Shown: positions 10,965-23,965 of the stretch, in pieces
How positions within the stretch are numbered: position 1 is the stretch's first letter
How the letters are laid out: the number at the start of each line of letters is the position of its first letter
From: Ptiloglossa arizonensis
Taxonomy: Eukaryota; Arthropoda; Insecta; Hymenoptera; Colletidae
Direction of reading: 5' to 3'
Length of the DNA: 64,000 nt
Assembly (NCBI RefSeq): GCF_051014685.1
Contig: NW_027479755.1
Span: 1-64,000, forward strand
Translations under genes and position numbers: made by a program
Notes under the pieces: model-generated
Seen by the model: the letters and a program-made list of their open reading frames with translations, nothing else
What the model was told of the DNA's origin: nothing
The model's database searches: none

Positions 10965-13900
10965 AGCAGCAAAATTGCGAAAAATTTTTTGCCTTCTCAA
11001 CCATTTCTTGGCTTCAAACTCCCATATCTCGCGAACGGACTGACTTAACCCAAAAATTCCTATTGCATCTGGAAGTAGAATCTCGCCCGATTACAGCGGT
11101 ATGTGTATTTTTTCCCTAGGCCATTCTGGTTAAGCGTTTGGAGCAGCAGCATTGCCAAAAATTTTTTGCCTTCTCAACCATTTCTTGGCTTCAAACTCCC
11201 ATATCTCGCGAATGGATTGACCCAACCCAAACATTCCTGTAGCGTCTGAAAGTAGAAACTCGCCCGATTACAACGGCATGTGTATTTTTTCCCTAGCCCA
11301 TTCTGGTCAAGCGTTTGGAGCAGCAGAATTGCCAAAAATTTGTTGTCTTGTCAACCATTTCTTAGCTTCAAACTCCCATATCTCGCGAACGGATTGACCT
11401 AACCCAAAATCTCCTATTGCATCTGAAAGTAGAAACTCGCACGATTACAGTGGTATGTGTATTTTTTCCCTAGGCCATTCTGGTTAAGCGTTTGGAGCAG
11501 CAGAATTGCGAAAAATTTTTTGCCTTCTCAACCATTTCTTGGCTTCAAACTCCCATATCTCGCGAACGGATTGACCTAACACAAAAATTCCTATTGCATC
11601 TGAAAGTTGAAACTCGCCCGATTACAGTGGTATGTGTATTTTTTCCCTAGGCCATTCTGGTTAAGCGGTTGGAGCAGCAGAATTGCGAAAAATTTTTCGC
11701 CTTCTCAAGCATTTCTTGGCTTCAAACTCCCATATCTCGCGAACGGATTGAGCTAACCCAAAAATTCCCGTTGCATCTGGAAGTAGAAACCCGCCCGATT
11801 ACAACGGTATGTGTATTTTTTCCCTAGGCCATTCTGGTTAAGCGTTTGGAGCAGCAGAAGTGCGAAAAATTTGTTGTCTTCTCAACTATTTCTTGGCTTC
11901 AAACTCCCATATCTCGCGAACGGATTGACCTAACCCAAAAACTCCTATTGCATCTGAAAGTAGAAACTCGCACGATTACAGTGGTATGTGCATTTTTTCC
12001 CTAGGCCATTCTGGTTAAGCGTTTGGAGCAGCAGAATTGCGAAAAATTTTTTGCCTTCTCAACCATCTCTTTGCTTCAAACTCCCATATCTCGCGAAAGG
12101 ATTGACCTAACCCAAAAATTCCTATTGCATGTGGAAGTAGAAACCAGCCCGATTACAACGGTATGTGTATTTTCTCCCTAGGCCATTCTGGTTAAGCGTT
12201 TGGAGCAGCAGAATTGCGAAAAATTTTTTGCCTTCTCAACCATTTCTTGGCTTCAAACTCCCATATCTCGCGAACGGATTGACCTAACCCAAAAAATCCT
12301 ATTGCATCTGAAAGTAGAAACTAGGCGGATTACAGCGGTATGTGTATTTTTTCCCTAGGCCATTCTTGTTAAGCGTTTGCAGCAGCAGAATTGCGAAAAA
12401 TTTTTTGCCTTCACAACCATTTCTTGGCTTCAAACTCCTATATCTCGCGAACGGATTGACCTAACCCCAAAATTCCTATTGCATCTGAAAGCAGGAACTC
12501 GCCCGATTACAACGGTATGTGTATTTTTCCACTTAGGCCATTCTGGTTAAGCGTTTGGAGCAGCAGAAATGCGAAAAATTTTTTGCCTTCTCAACCATTT
12601 CTTGGCTTCAAACTCCCATATCTCGCGAACGGATTGACCTAACCCAAAAATTCCTATTGCATCTGAAAGTTGAAACTCGCCCGATTACAGTGGTATGTAT
12701 ATTTTTTCCCTAGGCCATTCTGGTTAAGCGGTTGGAGCAGCAGAATTGCGACAAATTTTTTGCCTTCTCAAGCATTTCTTGGCTTCAAACTCCCTTATCT
12801 CGCAAACGGATTGACCTAACCCAAAAACTCCTATTGCATCCGGAAGTAGAAACCCGCCCGATTACAACGGTATGTGTATTTTTTCCCTAGGCCATTCTGG
12901 TTAAGCGTTTGGAGCAGCAGAAGTGCGAAAAATTTGTTGTCTTCTCAACTATTTCTTGGCTTCAAACTCCCATATCTCGCCAACGGATTGACCTAACCCA
13001 AAAATTCCTATTGCATCTGAAAGAAGACACTCGCCCGATTACAACGGAAGGTGTATTTTCTCCCTAGGCCATTCTGGTTAAGCGTTTGGAGCAGCAGAAT
13101 TGCGAAATATTTTTGCCTTCTCAACCATTTCTTGGCTTCAAACTCCCATATCTCGCGAACGGATTCACCTAACCCAAAAATTCCTATTGCATCTGAAAGC
13201 AGGAACTCGCCCGATTACAACGGTATGTGTTTTTTTTCCCCTAGGCCATTCTGGTTAAGCGTTTGGAGCATCAGAATTGCGAAAAATTATTTGCCTTCTC
13301 AAGCATTTCTTGGCTTCAAACTCCCACATCTCGCGAACGGATTGACCTAACCCAAAAATTCCTATTGCACATGAAAGTAGGAACTCGCCCGATTACAACG
13401 CTGTGTGTATTTTTTCCCTAGGCCGTTCTGGTTAAGCGTTTGGAGCAGCAGAATTGCGAAAAATTTTTTGCCTTCTCAACCATTTCTTGGATTCAAACTC
13501 CCATATCTCGCGAACGGACTGACTTAACCAAAAAATTCCTATTGCATCTGGAAGTAGAATCTCGCCCGATTACAGCGGTATGTGTATTTTTTCCCTAGGC
13601 CATTCTGGTTAAGCGTTTGGAGCAGCAGCATTGCCAAAATTTTTTTGCCTTCACAACCATTTCTTGGCTTCAAACTCCTATATCTCGCGAACGGATTGAC
13701 CTAACCCCAAAATTCCTATTGCATCTGAAAGTAGGAACTCGCCCGATTACAACGGTTTGTGTATTTTTCCCCTAGGCCATTCTGGTTAAGCGTTTGGAGC
13801 AGCAGAATTGCGAAAAATTTTTTGCCTTCTCAAGCATTTCTTAGCTTCAAACTCCCATACCTCGCGAACGGATTGAGCTAACCCAAAAATTCCCGTTGCA

Positions 13901-14858
13901 TCTGGAAGTAGAAACCCGCCCGATTACAACGGTATGTGTATTTTTTCCCTAGGCCATTCCGGTTAAGCGTTTGGAGCAGCAGAAGTGCGAAAAATTTGTT
14001 GTCTTCTCAACTATTTCATGGCTTCAAACTCCCATATCTCGCGAACGGATTGACCTAACCCAAAAACTCCTATTGCATCTGAAAGTAGAAACTCGCACGA
14101 TTACAGTGGTATGTGTATTTTTTCCCTAGGCCATTCTGGTTAAGCGTTGGAGCAGCAGAATTGCGAAAATTTTTTTGCCTTCTCAAGCATTTCTTGGCTT
14201 CAAACTCCCATATCTCGCGAACGGATTGAGCTAACACAAAAATTCCTGTTGCATCTGGAAGTAGAAACCCGCCCGATTACAACGGTATGCGTATTTTTTC
14301 CCTAGGCCATTCTGGTTAAGCGTTTGGAGCAGCAGAAGTGCGAAAAATTTGTTGTCTTCTCAACTATTTCTTGGCTTCAAACTCCCATATCTCGCGAACG
14401 GATTGACCTAACGCAAAAATTACTATTGCATCTGAAAGTAGACACTCGCCCGATTACAACGGAATGTGTATTTTCTCCCAAGGCCATTCTGGTTAAGCGT
14501 TTGGAGCCGCAGAATTGCGAAAAATTTTTTGCCTTCTCATCCATTTCTTGGCTTCAAACTCCCATATCTCGCGAATGGATTGACCCAACCCAAACATTCC
14601 TGTAGCGTCTGAAAGTAGAAACTCGCCCGATTACAACGGCATGTGTATTTTTTCCCTTGCCCATTCTGGTCAAGCGTTTTGAGCAGCAGAATTGCGAAAA
14701 ATTTGTTGTCTTGTCAACCATTTCTTAGCTTCAAACGCCCATATCTCGCGAACGGATTGACCTAACCCAAAAATTCCTGTTGCGTCTGAAAGTAGAAACT
14801 CGCCCGATTACAACGGTATGTGTATTTTTTCCCTAGGCCATTCTGGTTAAGCGTTTGG
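10965..14858 (+). repeat. 3.9-kb block duplicated at 26,190-30,084
   Basis: About 22 monomers match the region 15,225 bp downstream (offset 15,226 after a one-base loss in GCGTTGGAGC near 14,146). Shared rare variants in order are: TGACTTAACCC; ACCCAAAATCTCC; TTTTTCGCC; GTATGTGCATTTTTT; CATCTCTTTGCTTC; GAAACCAGCCCG; TTTTTCCACTTAGG; CTCGCAAACGG; AAGAAGACAC; CATACCTCGCG; TTTCATGGC; GCAAAAATTACT; and CTCCCAAGG. The match begins near 10,960, after the different AGGCCGTTCT/AGGCCATTCT upstream. It ends near 14,858, where this copy goes on to TTGGACCAGC while the other goes on to TTGGAGCAGCAGAAGTGCG. Confidence 0.9.
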
Positions 14859-17800
14859 ACCAGCAGAATTGCGAAAAATTTTTTGCCTTCTCAACCATTT
14901 CTTGGCTTCAAACTCCCATATTTCGCGAACGGATTGACCTAACCCAAAAATTCCTATTCCATCTGAAAGTAGACACTCGCCCTATTACAACGGTATGTGT
15001 ATTTTTTCCCTAGGCCATTCTGGTTAAGCGATTGGAGCAGCAGAATTGCGAAAAATTTTTTGCCTTCTCAACCATTTCTTGGCTTCAAACTCCCATATCT
15101 CGCGAACGGATTGACCTAACCCAAAAATTCCTATTGCATCTGAAAGTAGAAACTAGCCCAATTACAGCAGTATGTTTTTTTTTTCCCTAGGCCATTCTGG
15201 TTAAGCGTTTGGAACAGCAGAATTGCGAAAAATTTCTTGCCTTCTCAACCATTTCTTGGCTTCAAACTCCCATATCTCGCGAACGGATTGACCTAACCCA
15301 AAAATTTCTATTGCATCTGAAAGTTGAAACTCGCCCGATTACAGTGGTATGTGTATTTTTTCCCTAGGCCATTCTGGTTAAGCGGTTGGAGCATCAGAAT
15401 TGCGAAAAATTTGTTGCCTTCTCAACCATTTCTTGGCTTCAAACTCCCATATCTCGCGAACGGATTGACCTAACCCAAAAATTCCTATTGCATCTGAAAG
15501 TAGAAACTAGGCGGATTACAGCGGTATGTGTATTTTTTCCCTAGGCCATTCTGGTTAAGCGTTTGCAGCAGCAGAATTGCGAAAATTTTTTTGCCTTCAC
15601 AACCATTTCTTGGCTTCAAACTCCTATATCTCGCGAACGGATTGACCTAACCCCAAAATTCCTATTGCATCTGAAAGTAGGAACTCGCCCGATTACAACG
15701 GTTTGTGTATTTTTCCCCTAGGCCATTCTGGTTAAGCGTTTGGAGCAGCAGAATTGCGAAAAATTTTTTGCCTTCTCAAGCATTTCTTAGCTTCAAACTC
15801 CCATATCTCGCGAACGGATTGAGCTAACCCAAAAATTCCCGTTGCATCTGGAAGTAGAAACCCGCCCGATTACAACGGTATGTGTATTTTTTCCCTAGGC
15901 CATTCCGGTTAAGCGTTTGGAGCAGCAGAAGTGCGAAAAATTTGTTGTCTTCTCAACTATTTCTTGGCTTCAAACTCCCATATCTCGCGAACGGATTGAC
16001 CTAACCCAAAAACTCCTATTGCATCTGAAAGTAGAAACTCGCACGATTACAACGGTATGTGTACTTTTCCCCTGGGCCATTCTGGATAAGCGTTTGGAGC
16101 AGCAGAATTGCGATAAATTTTTTGCCTTCTCAACCATTTCTTAGCTTTAAACTCCCATATCTCGCGAATGGATTGACCTACCCCAAAAATTCCTATTGCA
16201 TCTGAAAGCAGAAACTCGCCAGATTACAACGGTATGTGTATCTTTTCCCTAGGCCATTCTGGTTAAGCGTTTGGAGCAGCACAATTGCGAAAAATTTTTT
16301 GCCTTCTCAAGCATTTCGCGGCTTCAAACTCCCATATCTCGCGAACGAATTGTCCTAACCCAAAAATTTCTGTTGCATCTGAAAGTAGGAACTCGCCCGA
16401 TTACAACGGTATGTGTATTTTTTCCCTAGGCCATTCCGGTTAAGCGTTTGGAGCAGCAGAAGTGCGAAAAATTTGTTGTCTTCTCAACTATTTCTTGGCT
16501 TCAAACTCCCATATCTCGCGAACGGATTGACCTAATCCAAAAACTCCTATTGCATCTGAAAGTAGAAACTCGCACGATTACAGTGGTATGTGTATTTTTT
16601 CCCTAGGCCATTCTGGTTAAGCGTTTGGAGCAGCAGAATTGCGAAAATTTTTTTGCCTTCTCAAGCATTTCTTGGCTTCAAACTCCCATATCTCGCGAAC
16701 GGATTGAGCTAACCCAAAAATTCCTATTGCATCTGAATGTAGGTACTCGCCCGATTACAACGGAATGTGTATTTTCTCCCAAGGCCATTCTGGTTAAGCG
16801 TTTGGAGCCGCAGAATTGCGAAAAATTTTTTGCCTTCTCATCCATTTCTTGGCTTCAAACTCCCATATCTCGCGAATGGATTGACCCAACACAAACATTC
16901 CTGTAGCGTCTGAAAGTAGAAACTCGCCCTATTACAACGGCATGTGTATTTTTTCCCTAGCCCATTCTGGTCAAGCGTTTCGAGCAGCAGAATTGCGAAA
17001 AATTTGTTGACTTGTCAACCATTTCTTAGCTTCAAACTCCCATATCTGGCGAACGGATTGACCTAACCCAAAAATTCCTGTTGCGTCTGAAAGTAGAAAC
17101 TCGCCCGATTACAACGGTATGTGTATTTTTTCCCTAGGCCATTCTGGTTAAGCGATTGGAGCAGCAGAATGGCGAAAAATTTTTTGCCTTCTCAACCATT
17201 TCTTGGCTTCAAACTCCCATATCTCGCGAACGGATTGACCTAACCCAAAAATTCCTATTGCATCTGAAAGTAGAAACTAGCCCAATTACAGCAGTATGTG
17301 TATTTTTTCCCTAGGCCATTCTGGTTAAGCGTTTGGAGCAGCAGAATTGCGAAAAATTTTTTGCCTTCTCAAGCATTTCGCGGCTTCAAACTCCCATATC
17401 TCGCGAACGAATTGTCCTAACCCAAAAATTTCTGTTGCGTCTGAAAGTAGAAACTCGCCCGATTACGACGGTATGTGTATTTTTTCCCTAGGCCATTCTG
17501 GTTAAGCGTTTGGAGCAACAGAATTGCGAAAAAATTCTTGCCTTCTCAACCATTTCTTGACTTCAAACTCCCATATCTCGCGAACGAATTGACATAACCC
17601 CAAAATTCCTATTGCATCTGAAAGTAGAAACTCGCCCGATTACAACGGTATGTGTACTTTTCCCCTGGGCCATTCTGGATAAGCGTTTGGAGCAGCAGAA
17701 TTGCGATAAATATTTTGCCTTCTCAACCATTTCTTAGCTTTAAACTCCCATATCTCGCGAATGGATTGACCTACCCCAAAAATTCCTATTGCATCTGAAA

Positions 17801-17860
17801 GCAGAAACTCGCCAGATTACAACGGTATGTGTATCTTTTCCCTAGGCCATTCTGGTTAAG
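14859..17860 (+). repeat. Block related to 33,093-35,919, mosaic
   Basis: Matches the downstream region first at offset 18,236 (start at TTGGACCAGC, about 14,856 and 33,092) and then at offset 18,059. The change of exactly 177 bp is one extra monomer here, about 15,175-15,352, between ACAGCAGTATG and GCGGTTGGAGCATCAG. The stretch 16,261-16,490 is not the same pair of monomers as 34,320-34,550: here CATTTCGCGGC and AATTGTCCTAACCC, there CCATATTTCGCG and CTATTCCATCTG. Both sides rejoin at CCTAATCCAAAAACTCC (about 16,530 and 34,590). The similarity ends near 17,860, after GTATCTTTTCCC. Confidence 0.82.
16490..17112 (+). repeat. Partial 10-mer-spaced duplication, copy 1
   Basis: About 3.5 monomers recur 1,771 bp downstream (10 x 177 + 1) at 18,261-18,883. 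Shared features are GCGAAAATTTTTTTGCC with GGATTGAGC, CTCCCAAGGCC, GGAGCCGCAG, CTCATCC with GAATGGATTGACCCAAC, and TCTGGTCAAGCGTTTCGAGC. The copies differ at several sites (TGAATGTAGG here against TGAAATTAGAC there; CCCTAGCCC against CCCTTGCCC), so this duplication is older than the 13-mer, or has been altered by exchange with other monomers. Confidence 0.78.
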
Positions 17861-18260
17861 CGTTTGGAGCAGCACAATTGCGAAAAATTTTTTGCCTTCT
17901 CAACCATTTCTTGGCTTCAAACTCCCATATCTCGCGAACGGATTGACCTAACCCAAAAATTCCTATTGCATCTGAAAGTAGAAACTCGCCCGATTACAAC
18001 GGAATGTGTATTTTTTCCCTAGGCCGTTCTGGTTAAGCGTTTGGAGCAGCAGAATTGCGAAAAATTTTTTGCCTTCTCAAGCATTTCTTGACCTTCAAAC
18101 TCCCACATCTCGCGAACGGATTGACCTAACCCAAAAATTCCTATCGCATCTGAAAGTAGAAACTCGCCCGATTACAGTGGTATGTGTATTTTTTCCCTAG
18201 GCCCTTCTGGATAAACGTTTGGAACAGCAGAATTGCGAGAAATTTTTTGCCTTCTCAACC

Positions 18261-18883
18261 ATTTCTTGGCTTCAAACTCCCATATCTCGCGAACGGATTG
18301 ACCTAACCCAAAAACTCCTATTGCATCTGAAAGTAGAAACTCGCACGATTACAGTGGTATGTGTATTTTTTCCCTAGGCCATTCTGGTTAAGCGTTTGGA
18401 GCAGCAGAATTGCGAAAATTTTTTTGCCTTCTCAAGCATTTCTTGGCTTCAAACTCCCATATCTCGCGAACGGATTGAGCTAACCCAAAAATTCCTATTG
18501 CATCTGAAATTAGACACTCGCCCGATTACAACGGAATGTGTATTTTCTCCCAAGGCCATTCTGGTTAAGCGTTTGGAGCCGCAGAATTGCGAAAAATTTT
18601 TTGCCTTCTCATCCATTTCTTGGCTTCAAACTCCCATATCTCGCGAATGGATTGACCCAACCCAAACATTCCTGTAGCGTCTGAAAGTAGAAACTCGCCC
18701 GATTACAACGGCATGTGTATTTTTTCCCTTGCCCATTCTGGTCAAGCGTTTCGAGCAGCAGAATTGCGAAAAATTTGTTGTCTTGTCAACCATTTCTTAG
18801 CTTCAAACTCCCATATCTCGCGAACGGATTGACCTAACCCAAAAATTCCTGTTGCGTCTGAAAGTAGAAACTCGCCCGATTAC
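18261..18883 (+). repeat. Partial 10-mer-spaced duplication, copy 2
   Basis: Downstream partner of 16,490-17,112. After it the arrangement changes from the first copy: ATTACAGTGG with TTTTTTACC and CATTTCGCGGC follows, whereas at 17,112 the ATTACAACGG monomer with GCGATTGGAGC follows. Its right half, with CCCTTGCCC and TTTCGAGC, is shared with 40,920 onward. Confidence 0.78.
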
Positions 18884-19249
18884 AGTGGTATGTGTATTTT
18901 TTCCCTAGGCCATTCTGGTTAAGCGTTTGGAGCAGCAGAATTGCGAAAAATTTTTTACCTTCTCAAGCATTTCGCGGCTTCAAACTCCCATATCTCGCGA
19001 ACGAATTGTCCTAACCCAAAAATTCCTGCTGCGTCTGAAAGTAGAAACTCGCCCGATTACAACGGTATGTGTATTTTTTCCCTGGGCCATTCTGGTTAAG
19101 CGTTTGGAGCAGCAGAAGTGCGAAAAATTTGTTGTCTTCTCAACTATTTCTTGGCTTCAAACACCCATATCTCGCGAACGGATTGACCTAACCCAAAAAT
19201 TCCTATTGCATCTGAAAGTAGACACACGCCCGATTACAACGGAATGTGT
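18614..19249 (+). repeat. 635-bp block also present at 40,920-41,555
   Basis: The segment reappears 22,306 bp downstream (126 monomers plus 4 bp). Shared rare variants are CCCTTGCCCATTCTGG, GGTCAAGCGTTTCGAGC, TTTTTTACCTTC, CATTTCGCGGC with AATTGTCCTAACCC, and CAAACACCCATATC. The downstream copy forms the right edge of the first array domain. Differences are few, such as AGAATAGCG at about 41,070 against AGAATTGCG here. Confidence 0.85.
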
Positions 19250-20179
19250 ATTTTCTCCCTAGGCCATTCTGGTTAAGCGTTTGGAGCAGCAGAATTGCGA
19301 AAAATTTTTTGCCTTCTCAACCATTTCTTGGCTTCAAACTCCCATATCCCGCGAACGGATTCACCTAACCCAAAAATTCCTATTGCATCTGAAAGTAGGA
19401 ACTCGCCCGATTACAACGGTATGTGTTTTTTTTCCCCTAGGCCATTCTGGTTAAGCGTTTGGAGCAGCAGAATTGCGAAAAATTTTTTGCCTTCTCAAGC
19501 ATTTCTTGGCTTCAAACTCCCACATCTCGCGAACGGATTGACCTAACCCAAAAATTCCTGTTGCACATGAAAGTAGAAACTCGCCCGATTACAACGGTAT
19601 GTGTATTTTTCCCCTAGGCCATTCTGGTTAAGCGTTTGGAGCAGCAGAATTGCGAAAAATTTTTTGCCTTCTCAAGCATTTCTTGGCTTCAAACTCCCAC
19701 ATCTCGCGAACGGATTGACCTAACCCAAAAATTCCTTTTGCATCTGAAAGTAGAAACTCGCCCGATTACAACGGTATGTGTATTTTTGCCCTAGGCCATT
19801 CTGGTTAAGCGTTTGGAGCAGCAGAAGTGCGAAAAATTTTTTGCCTTCTCAACCATTTCTTGGCTTCAAACTCCCATATCTAGCGAACGGATTGACATAA
19901 CCTAAAAATTCCTATTGCATCTGAAAGTAGAAACTCGCCCGATTACAACGGTATGTGTATTTTTTCCCTAGGCCATTCTGGTTTAGCGTTTGGAGCAGCA
20001 GACTTGGGAAAAATTTTTTGCCTTCTCAACCATTTCTCGGCTTCAAACTCCCATATCTCGCGAACGGATTGACCTAACCCAAAAATTCCTATTGCATCTG
20101 ATAGTAGAATCTCGCCCGATTACAACGGTATGTGTATTCCTTCCCTAGGCCATTCTGGTTAAGCGTTTGGAGCAGCAGA
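19250..20179 (+). repeat. Divergent single monomers, no local block repeat
   Basis: About five monomers between two block repeats. They include a GATTCACC monomer like those at 1,419 and 2,835 but with CATATCCCGCG; a TTGCCCTAGG variant near 19,787; CTAGCGAACGG with GACATAACC near 19,880; and a monomer with GACTTGGG, TTTCTCGGC and ATTCCTTCCC near 20,000-20,145. These one-off changes suggest a segment not recently homogenised. Confidence 0.75.
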
Positions 20180-22300
20180 ATTGCCAAAAATTTTTTGCCT
20201 TCTCAACCATTTGTTGGCTTCAAACTCCCATATCTCGCGAACGGATTGACCTAACCCAAAAATTCCTGTTGCGTCCGAAAGTAGAAACTCGCCAGATTAC
20301 AACGTAATGTGTATTTTTTCCCTAGGCCATTCTGGTTAAGCGTTTGGAGCAGCAGAATTGCGAAAAATTTCTTGCCTTCTCAACCATTTCTTGGCTTCAA
20401 ACTCCCATATCTCGCGAACGGACTGACCTAACCCAAAAATTCCTATTGCATCTGGAAGTAGAATCTCGCCCGATTACAGCGGTATGTGTATTTTTTCCCT
20501 AGGCCATTCTGGTTAAGCGTTTGGCGCAGCAGCATTGCCAAAAATTTTTTGCCTTCTCAACCATTTCTTGGCTTCAAACTCCCATATCTCGCGAATGGAT
20601 TGACCCAACCCAAACATTCCTGTAGCGTCTGAAAGTAGAAACTCGCCCGATTACAACGGCATGTGTTTTTTTTCCCTAGCCCATTCTGGTTAAGCGTTTG
20701 GAGCAGCAGAATTGCGAAAAATTTTTTGCCTTCTCAACCATTTCTTGGCTTCAAACTCCCATATCTCGCGAACGGATTCACCTAACCCAAAAATTCCTAT
20801 TGCATCTGAAAGTAGGAACTCGCCCGATTACAACGGTATGTGTTTTTTTTCCCCTAGGCCATTCTGGTTAAGCGTTTGGAGCAGCAGAATTGCGAAAAAT
20901 TATTTGCCTTCTCAAGCATTTCTTGGCTTCAAACTCCCACATCTCGCGAACGGATTGACCTAACCCAAAAATTCCTATTGCACATGAAAGTAGAAACTCG
21001 CCCGATTACAACGCTGTGTGTATTTTTTCCCTAGGCCGTTCTGGTTAAGCGTTTGGAGCAGCAGAATTGCGAAAAATTTTTTGCCTTCTCAACCATTTCT
21101 TGGCTTCAAACTCCCATATCTCGCGAACGGACTGACCTAACCCAAAAATTCCTATTGCATCTGGAAGTAGAATCTCGCCCGATTAGAGCGGTATGTGTAT
21201 TTTTTCCCTAGGCGATTCTGGTTAAGCGTTTGGAGCAGCAGCATTGCCAAAAATTTTTTGCCTTCTCATCCATTTCTTGGCTTCAAACTCCCATATCTCG
21301 CGAATGGATTGACCCAACCCAAACATTCCTGTAGCGTCTGAAAGTAGAATCTCGCCCGATTACAACGGCATGTGTATTTTTTCCCTAGCCCATTCTGGTT
21401 AAGCGTTTGGAGCAGCAGAATTGCCAAAAATTTGTTGTCTTGTCAACCATTTCTTAGCTTCAAACTCCCATATCTCGCGAACGGATTGACCTAACCCAAA
21501 AATTCCTGTTGCGTCTGAAAGTAGAGACTCGCCCGATTACAACGGTATGTGTATTTTTTCCCTAGGCCATTCTGGTTAAGCGTTTGGAGCAGCAGAAGTG
21601 CGAAAAATTTGTTGTCTTCTCAACTATTTCTTGGCTTCAAACTCCCATATCACGCGAACGGATTGACCTAACCCAAAAATTCCTATTGCACATGAAAGTA
21701 GAAACTCGCCCGATTACAACGGTGTGTGTATTTTTTCTCTAGGCCGTTCTGGTCAAGCGTTTGGAGCAGCAGAATTGCGAAAAATTTTTTGCCTTCTCAA
21801 CCATTTCTTGGGTTCAAACTCCCATATCTCGCGAACGGATTGACCTACCCAAAAATTTCTATTGCATCTGAAAGTTGAAACTCGCCCGATTACAGTGGTA
21901 TGTGTATTTTTTCCCTAGGCCATTCTGGTTAAGCGGTTGGAGCATCAGAATTGCGAAAAATTTTTTGCCTTCTCAACTATTTTTTGGATTCAAACTCCCA
22001 TGTCTCGCGAACGGATTGACCTGACCCAAAAATTCCTATTGCATCTGAAAGTAGACACTCGCCCGATTACAACGGTATGTGTATTTTTTCCCTAGGCCAT
22101 TCTGGTTAAGCGTTTGGAGCAGCAGAAGTGCGAAAAATTTGTTGTCTTCTCAACTATTTCTTGGCTTCAAACTCCCATATCACGCGAACGGATTGACCTA
22201 ACCCAAAAATTCCTATTGCACATGAAAGTAGAAACTCGCCCGATTACAACGGTGTGTGTATTTTTTCTCTAGGCCGTTCTGGTTAAGCGTTTGGAGCAGC
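20180..22300 (+). repeat. 2.1-kb distant copy of 5,490-7,610
   Basis: Matches the end of 13-mer copy 2 and all of truncated copy 3 at offset 14,689 bp (83 monomers less 2 bp). Shared variants specific to copy 3 are GAATCTCGCCC (about 21,349), GGTCAAGCG (about 21,752), GCGGTTGGAGCATC (about 21,934) and the second CATATCACGCG monomer (about 22,190) that marks where copy 3 leaves the 13-mer pattern. Where copy 3 has CATACAACGCG, this copy keeps CATATCACGCG. The match stops at about 22,305: GCGAAAAATTTTTTGCC here against GCGAAATATTTTTGCC. Confidence 0.9.
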
Positions 22301-22304
22301 AGAA

Positions 22305-23965
22305 TTGCGAAAAATTTTTTGCCTTCTCAACCATTTCTTGGCTTCAAACTCCCATATCTCGCGAACGGATTCACCTAACCCAAAAATTCCTATTGCATCT
22401 GAAAGTAGGAACTCGCCCGATTACAACGGTATGTGTTTTTTTTCCCCTAGGCCATTCTGGTTAAGCGTTTGGAGCAGCAGAATTGCGAAAAATTATTTGC
22501 CTTCTGAAGCATTTCTTGGCTTCAAACTCCCACATCTCGCGAACGGATTGACCTAACCCAAAAATTCCTATTGCACATGAAAGTAGAAACTCGCCCGATT
22601 ACAACGCTGTGTGTATTTTTTCCCTAGGCCGTTCTGGTTAAGCGTTTGGAGTAGCAGAATTGCGAAAAATTTTTTGCCTTCTCAACCATTTCTTGGCTTC
22701 AAACTCCCATATCTCGCGAACGGACTGACTTAACCCAAAAATTCCTATTGCATCTGGAAGTAGAATCTCGCCCGATTACAGCGGTATGTGTATTTTTTCC
22801 CTAGGCCATTCTGGTTAAGCGTTTGGAGCAGCAGCATTGCCAAAAATTTTTTGCCTTCTCAACCATTTCTTGGCTTCAAACTCCCATATCTCGCGAACGG
22901 ATTCACCTAGCCCAAAAATTCCTATTGCATCTGAAAGTAGGAACTCGCCCGATTACAACGGTATGTGTTTTTTTTCCCCTAGGCCATTCTGGTTAAGCGT
23001 TTGGAGCAGCAGAATTGCGAAAAATTATTTGCCTTCTGAAGCATTTCTTGGCTTCAAACTCCCACATCTCGCGAACGGATTGACCTAACCCAAAAATTCC
23101 TATTGCACATGAAAGTAGAAACTCGCCCGATTACAACGCTGTGTGTATTTTTTCCCTAGGCCGTTCTGGTTAAGCGTTTGGAGTAGCAGAATTGCGAAAA
23201 ATTTTTTGCCTTCTCAACCATTTCTTGGCTTCAAACTCCCATATCTCGCGAACGGACTGACTTAACCCAAAAATTCCTATTGCATCTGGAAGTAGAATCT
23301 CGCCCGATTACAGCGGTATGTGTATTTTTTCCCTAGGCCATTCTGGTTAAGCGTTTGGAGCAGCAGCATTGCCAAAAATTTTTTGCCTTCTCAACCATTT
23401 CTTGGCTTCAAACTCCCATATCTCGCGAACGGATTCACCTAGCCCAAAAATTCCTATTGCATCTGAAAGTAGGAACTCGCCCGATTACAACGGTATGTGT
23501 TTTTTTTCCCCTAGGCCATTCTGGTTAAGCGTTTGGAGCAGCAGAATTGCGAAAAATTATTTGCCTTCTGAAGCATTTCTTGGCTTCAAACTCCCACATC
23601 TCGCGAACGGATTGACCTATCCCAAAAATTCCTATTGCACATGAAAGTAGAAACTCGCCCGATTACAACGCTGTGTGTATTTTTTCCCTAGGCCGTTCTG
23701 GTTAAGCGTTTGGAGTAGCAGAATTGCGAAAAATTTTTTGCCTTCTCAACCCTTTCTTGGCTTCAAACTCCCATATCTCGCGAACGGACTGACTTAACCC
23801 AAAAATTCCTATTGCATCTGGAAGTAGAATCTCGCCCGATTACAGCGGTATGTGTATTTTTTCCCTAGGCCATTCTGGTTAAGCGTTTGGAGCAGCAGCA
23901 TTGCCAAAAATTTTTTGCCTTCTCAACCATTTCTTGGCTTCAAACTCCCATATCTCGCGAACGGA
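22305..23965 (+). repeat. 3-mer higher-order repeat, three tandem copies (532 bp)
   Basis: The unit is three monomers: one with GATTCACC and GTGTTTTTTTTCCCC; one with AATTATTTGCCTTCTGAAGC and CACATCTCG; and one with GGAGTAGCAG and GGACTGACTTAACCC. Copies start near 22,305, 22,837 and 23,369. The 532-bp length (3 x 177 + 1) comes from the extra base in the T8C4 tract of the first monomer. Copies 2 and 3 have GCATTGCCAAAAA and CACCTAGCCC where copy 1 has GAATTGCGAAAAA and CACCTAACCC, so copy 3 arose from copy 2 or the reverse. A fourth unit begins, then changes near 23,965 at GGATTGAGC. Confidence 0.93.
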
